NCBI GenBank assembly: GCA_001179505.1
Contig: CDMY01000123.1
Span: forward strand, 1 to 27,872
DNA from: Vitrella brassicaformis
Taxonomy: Eukaryota > Sar > Vitrellaceae
Length of the DNA: 27,872 nucleotides
Reading direction: 5' to 3'
Under the pieces are notes generated by a model. The model did no database searches, had not been told where the DNA came from, and saw only the letters and a program-made list of their open reading frames with translations. Positions 23,301 to 27,872 of this stretch are shown here, piece by piece (positions within the stretch are counted from its first letter, which is position 1; each line of letters starts with the position of its first letter). The position numbers and the translations under genes are program-made.

Positions 23301-25738
23301 AGGAGAAGATGGCCGCGGGGGAGAGGGGGGGCCGGGGCCGGGGCGGGGGTGGCGGTAGACGACTGGACGAGCTGAAGAGGATGACTGAGTTCTGCGATGC
23401 TACAGACTGCCGGTGGGTGGGCGGTGGGCAGGGGAGGGACACATCCATCCATCCATCCATCCTTTCATGGCATGGATGTCTCTGTCAGGCGCATTTTGTT
23501 GTTGCGGCACTTTGGGGAGGCTCCTCCTGGTGCTGACCTGTGCGGCGCCGGCTGCGACAACTGTGCACACAACCTGCTGCAGGGACAGGTAACCCACCCA
23601 CTCACGAACAAACACACCGACACACGGCGACCACACGTATCTGTGTGTGTGTGTGTGGTGTGTGTATCGTTCTCTGATCAGTCTGAGGAAGAGGACGTGA
23701 CGGAAGCGGCCATGACGATCGTGTTGTTGGTGCAGGACTACGTCAGGCTCAAGACCGCCAGCGGCATGTACAGGCTCACGCAATCGCTGCTCAACGACGC
23801 CGCCAGGGGGCTCAACCACAAGAGAATCGGCCAAACCAAGTTAGTGGGTGCCGAAGGGCGCGGGCAATCTGCAGGCATTCACCCGCCTCTGTGTGTGTAT
23901 GTGTGTGTGCGTGTGTGCGTGTGCAGGATGAACACGGCTGGGTCGTACGGCAAGCTGCGGCGGTGGCGCAAGAGCACACAAGACACCAAGGAGTCGATCG
24001 ACCAGCTCATTCGGTCGGCAGGCCAGCAGCGAGGAGGGAGGCACACGCAGACCAGCAAACACCACACCCCCTCTAACCCCCTCTATCTTCCCCCTCTCTC
24101 CCCCTCTCTCCCTGTGTGTGTGTGTGTGTCTGTGTGCTTCTTGCATGCAGCCTGTTGCTCAACGGCAAGTACCTGACCAACGGCGTGCAGAAGTCCACTT
24201 ATCAAGACTTCCCCGTCATCAAGTGAACACCACCCCTCACCCCACCCCCCAACGCCCATTCCCTCCGCCCTTCTGTCCATCTGTTCTCAGGATCGGCCAG
24301 GCGCCCCAGGTCAAGAAGCTCACCAGCGGCAATGTGACCATCACCATGCCCAGGCCCCGCAACAGACCCCCACGCAGACACGGCCCCCCCGCCCTCCCCT
24401 CTGGCAACCCAGACAACCACCAGGCCGACGGCAATGACAACATGGGAGACGACGACAGTCCCCCCAAGAAGAAGAAGCGGCCGCGGGGGCATGGGGTCGG
24501 GGGAGGGAGAGGCGAATCGCATCAGCAACAGCAGCAGCAGCAGCGGCAGATGGACGATGACTACAACGACTGGGACGATGATGACGACGATGATGAGGAT
24601 GACGTCCCGCCGCCCCCGGCAAAGAAGAAGAAGAACGCTGGTGGTGGTGGTGGAGGTGGTGGGAAGAGGAAAGGCAAGGCGGGGCGCAAGAGCAACATGG
24701 CCATCAATCGGGGCAAGGAGAAACAACCGGCAAAGAAGAAGAGACGAAACTCACAGGTCAGTCAGTCGGTCAGTCGGTCGGGGACCTTTGCTGCCTGAGT
24801 CTTGTTTCTCATATGAGGAGGTGCGCTTTTTCTGTCTGTGCGCATCTCTGCAGGGTGGAATGGCCGCTCACGCTCCCGTGCAGCGAGAAGATGACGAGGA
24901 TGACTGGAGCGGCAATGAGATGATCCTCATCTCATCCAGCGGACCCTCAGACGTACGTGAGCATCGCACACTCCACAAACAAACACAACTAACGACACCA
25001 CGACTGACTGCATATGTCTCTCGCGTTACCAATCAGCCTGACCGTGACCGCCGTGCAAAGGCAGCCCCGGCCGCACCCCGCCGACCGCCCTCTGGCCCCC
25101 GCCAGAATGCCCAACCCCCTCCGCCCGCTGCTGCAGCTGCTGCTGCTGCCGCACACAATCAGTTCGCCAACTTCGCGTTCCACCAGAGGCCACCGGCCCC
25201 ACCAGCAGCAGCACCAGCAGCCGCTGCAGCGGGCGCCATGCGAGTGTCAGATCCGCTCGCCTACTCGTCCAGCCATGACTCTCACAACAATGCCCCAAGC
25301 CGACAGGTGTGCCGACAGATGAGTGGGCCGGGCGGGGCGAGAGGAGCTGTTCGGGCTCCTGCTCCTGCTGCTGCTGCTGTTGCTGTTGCTGCGAGAAGCG
25401 GCGGGGCGGGACACGTAGGCATGGAAGGTGGCAATGGCAATGGCAACGGCGTGGCAGCGCAGCCTGCTGCCAACGGCAACCACCCCGGCAGACCGCCCCA
25501 GCATCAGCAGAGGAATGGCGGGCCACCCCCGGCAGCAGCAGCGGCGGATGCGGCCAATGGCAACACGGGTGCAGGGCGGTTGGCTGGGAGGGTGGGCCAC
25601 ATCTCTGCTGCTGCAAGGAGGAACCAGATGGTGAGAAGGCCGGCAAATCTGCGGGCGGAAGGCGAGAATGTGCAGCCAGCCATAGGCCCCGCAATGATGA
25701 GAGAGCGAGACAGACAGCTGCTCAATGCGTGGCGGTGA
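19555..25738 (+). CDS. RecQ-family DNA helicase with PIP-like motif and PHD-like finger
   Basis: Twenty exons, 1492 aa: 19555-19783, 19897-20294, 20433-20566, 20658-21569, 21686-21893, 21977-22159, 22247-22366, 22432-22521, 22570-22649, 22745-22862, 22937-22988, 23064-23136, 23215-23412, 23489-23588, 23682-23839, 23927-24013, 24151-24222, 24291-24756, 24854-24952, 25037-25738. The family unwinds DNA 3'-5' in repair and recombination. Residues 11-18 (QKKIESYF) fit a PCNA-interacting box. C61, C64, C75, C79, H84, C87, C96, C99 fit a C4HC3 PHD finger. An acidic linker with Ala tracts leads to the core: Walker A PTGGGKS (571-577), [15 protein letters not shown] (687-690, split by an intron), [25 protein letters not shown] and [14 protein letters not shown] Gly/Arg-rich insert precedes the RecQ zinc-binding cysteines ([14 protein letters not shown]). 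A winged-helix-like RQC region and a Lys-rich, Gln/Asp/Ala-rich tail follow. I see no HRDC domain. The core resembles the BLM/plant RECQ4A type. ATG 19558 is an alternative start. Confidence 0.95.
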
Positions 25739-26080
25739 CAATTGATTGATGCATCGTGCGTGCAATGATGCACGCACGATCTTTGACTTTCCATCTCGCC
25801 TTATCGTTCGCTCGTCAAGCCATTGCCCGATACATCAGCACACGAGAGAACGGATATAAGAGCACTGTGTTGAAAATCATATCATCCACGTCGCCAAAGC
25901 CAGCCAGCCATCCAGCCATCCACCACAAGTCTGATGCGATGCGACCGATCACTCCTTCGAATGGCGCAGCGGATGGGTGGGGGTCGGTCGCAGGTGCGAG
26001 CTCAAACCTGCGGCGGGTGTCAGAGATCTGGGAGCAGGACAAGGTGAAAATGGACCTGTGTTGATTGACCACTAGCTGTG
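25739..26080. other. RecQ 3' flank and 5' region of the PX gene
   Basis: It holds the hairpin at 25753-25780 and the PX gene's presumed 5' region. An open frame from ATG 25939 (MRPITPSNGAADGWGSVAG onwards) ends at a good donor (AAG/GTGAAA at 26044), but its phase does not fit the next exon. An overlapping frame from ATG 25934 does fit. Which of these, if any, is translated is unresolved. Confidence 0.45.
25753..25780. other. Perfect 12-bp stem hairpin just after the RecQ stop
   Basis: ATCGTGCGTGCA, then a four-base loop ATGA, then its exact reverse complement TGCACGCACGAT. It begins 15 bases past the RecQ stop codon. In RNA it would form a stable stem-loop in the 3' UTR. A regulatory or 3'-end role is a guess. 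Confidence 0.75.
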
Positions 26081-27872
26081 ATGTCGAGCGGTCTTCTGCA
26101 TCTTCCTGACCTGAGCGCCTTCCTGTCTGCCAGCATCGTCGGGTGCGAGGTGCGCGAGGAGACCGGCAACTTGAAGCAGTTCACCATCTACTGCATACAG
26201 ATGCAGGTACGGTACGGTGCGCGACCGTGCCTGCCGTGACCGAATGAATGAATGAAATGAATGAGTCAGTCAATCAATCAAGGCGATTGATTGGATGATG
26301 CGTTCATGGAACCCATCGCCGCGTTTTTGTGTGTGCGCGCGCGTGTGTGTGTGTGTGTGTGTGTCTGTCTGTGATCTGGCTGACAAACAAGCAGGTGACG
26401 TTGCCGTCCTACTACGACGCGTGGCCTGAGTGGGTGTGCTACCGACGCTACTCGCAGTTCAGCGACCTTCACGCCCAGCTCGTCAGATCTGGCGCCAACA
26501 CAGGAGGTAGTACGTCAGCATGCCAATCAACATAGCCACCCACGCCCACGCACCCAATCGGCGTGTGTGTGTGTGTGTGTGTGTGTCAGGCCGTCTTCCG
26601 CTGCTGCCGCCCAAGCGTCTGACGGGCGTGCTGGAGAAGGAGTTTGTGGAGCAGAGGCGCGGCGATCTCGAGGCCTACCTGACGCAGCTGATCGCCAGGG
26701 CACCGCTGGCGGCCTTCTCGCCATTCCTATGCGCTTTCCTGGAGATTCCAAAGCCGCTCCAACAGGTGTGGGTGTCTGTCTGCCTGGGGAGAGGGATGTG
26801 TGTGTGAGTGCGTGTGTGTGTTTGTGTGTGTGTGCAGATCCTATGGGAGCTGCTGAACGCGTCACCGAGTGGGCTGGCGACGGCGCAGCAGAAGAGCGAG
26901 GCCAGCGGGGCGACAGATGGCACCACCACAAACCCACTGGTATGTCCCACATCATCCACACCACACACACAAGCCACAAGCCTCGGCCGATATGTGTGTA
27001 TGTTGGCTGGCGTGCGTCAGGCTGGGTTGCTGGGAGAGGTGCGCAGCGATGAGGATGCGGCGACGGGCCGGGTGAGGCTGCTGCTCAGCCAGTTTGAGGA
27101 GCTCGCCAACAACAAGGTACGTGGGCGAATGAAATGAGTAAATCGGTGGATGCGATGCGCCTCGAGAGGCGTCACCGTGTGTGTGTGTTGACTGTGTAGG
27201 TGACGGCCATCCGTGAGTTCGAGTCATGGTTTGTGCGGACCAAACCCAACTACAAAGAAGACACCATCGCGCTCCTCCTCATTGGAAATGCTAACAACGG
27301 TCAGTCGGCACACTCCCCTCCCCCCTCCCCCACCAGCCACACGCACACAAAGGTAGCCATGCATTCATTCTGTCTGTCGGTCTGTCTGTCTGTCTGTCTG
27401 TGTGTGTGCCACGTAGGGTTGCTGTTAGAGTGCGGCGCCATGGAGCACTCGATCGTGTCATGCTCTGCCGCCCTGGGCCTGCTGCGGAAGCTCACCAGCC
27501 ACGAGTACAATCCCTACACACCGGCATACATCAGCGTCATGGTCAGGATGGCCCAACACAGGTCAGTCAGTCTGTCAGTAACTGCACTCCAGTGGGTGAG
27601 ATCACATGGCATGGGGGATTGGACTGGCTGGCTGTGTGGTGTGTGGTGTGTGTCAGTCCGAATCTGCTGAAGCATCTCCGTCTGCACGTTCACATTCGGA
27701 CGTCCCACAGCAACAACCGGCGAGACGCCTTCCACCTCCTCAGTGTGCTCACCCCACAGATATCCAGGAAACAGCTACACGAAATGATGCCCGTATGCAC
27801 ACCACACCACACCACACCACCCCCCCACTCCCGACTCCCCCCCAACACACACATCTCTCTCTCTCTCTCTCT
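26081..27872 (+). CDS. PX-domain (phosphoinositide-binding) protein, 3' end outside window
   Basis: Eight exons visible: 26081-26206, 26395-26506, 26590-26765, 26838-26939, 27021-27116, 27200-27299, 27417-27561, 27657-27792. The window then ends inside an intron, so the gene is partial. PX domains bind phosphoinositides on endosomal membranes, as in sorting nexins. The PX signature is plain: IVGCEVREETGNLKQFTIYC, WVCYRRYSQFSDLHAQL, the proline turn LPLLPPKR, and RRGDLEAYLTQLIARAPL. The sequence after it (about residue 135 on) has helical stretches (RVRLLLSQFEELANNK, VSCSAALGLLRKLTSHEYN) and no domain I can name. The start is uncertain. ATG 26081 opens a clean frame into the PX domain. A 5' exon 25934-26043 spliced to 26134 also keeps frame. 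Confidence 0.85.
27855..27872. repeat. (CT)n microsatellite at the window end
   Basis: A pure CT run inside an intron of the PX gene, cut by the window edge. It follows C-rich sequence. On the sense strand it could serve as a pyrimidine tract for the next acceptor, which lies outside. Confidence 0.75.

Noticed and set aside
24291-25738. The low-complexity downstream part as a separate gene after the RecQ core
   Set aside because: GTC ATC AAG TGA near 24215-24226 could end the protein, but the AA/GTGAAC donor and CTGTTCTCAG acceptor join in phase to sequence continuing the RQC region, so one gene is more likely.

Overview
The window is nuclear DNA of a protist eukaryote. It is GC-rich, its genes hold many short GT-AG introns, and there are no operons or bacterial ribosome binding sites. 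The cyclin-dependent kinase looks like the apicomplexan PK5/CDK1 type and the centrin like alveolate centrins, so an alveolate is likely. A chromerid such as Vitrella is my best guess, but this rests on gene style and not on a database match. All exon models below were built by hand from splice sites and reading-frame continuity. Each one gives an uninterrupted frame whose coding length is a multiple of three.

Layout: (1) 192-1242 (+) a centrin. (2) 1965-3675 (-) a predicted secretory protein of unknown family. (3) 3834-12773, a region built from one lineage-specific family of proline/serine-rich proteins. Gene B (3834-7029, +) carries tandemly duplicated exons, a 303-codon ORF follows (7197-8108, +), and gene C (9240-12773, -) faces them. 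The 3' parts of these two loci form an inverted repeat with arms at about 7059-7997 and 9240-10183. (4) 13047-14619 (+) a PSTAIRE cyclin-dependent kinase. (5) 16239-19438 (-) a 19-exon GRWD1/Rrb1-type WD40 protein. (6) 19555-25738 (+) a 20-exon RecQ helicase with a PIP-box-like motif and a PHD-like zinc finger at its N terminus. (7) about 26081 to beyond the window end (+) a PX-domain protein.

Cell-cycle, centrosome, ribosome-biogenesis and genome-maintenance genes sit side by side with no sign of a shared pathway, so this is ordinary eukaryotic gene order. Three gene pairs are divergent across gaps of about 116-273 bp and may share promoters. The most unusual signals are: the sense-strand CA-then-TG layout of many introns across four unrelated genes; the inverted paralogous loci, with a one-base indel outside but only in-frame indels inside the conserved ORF; the exon-plus-intron tandem duplication in gene B; and the PIP/PHD/RGG architecture of the RecQ protein.
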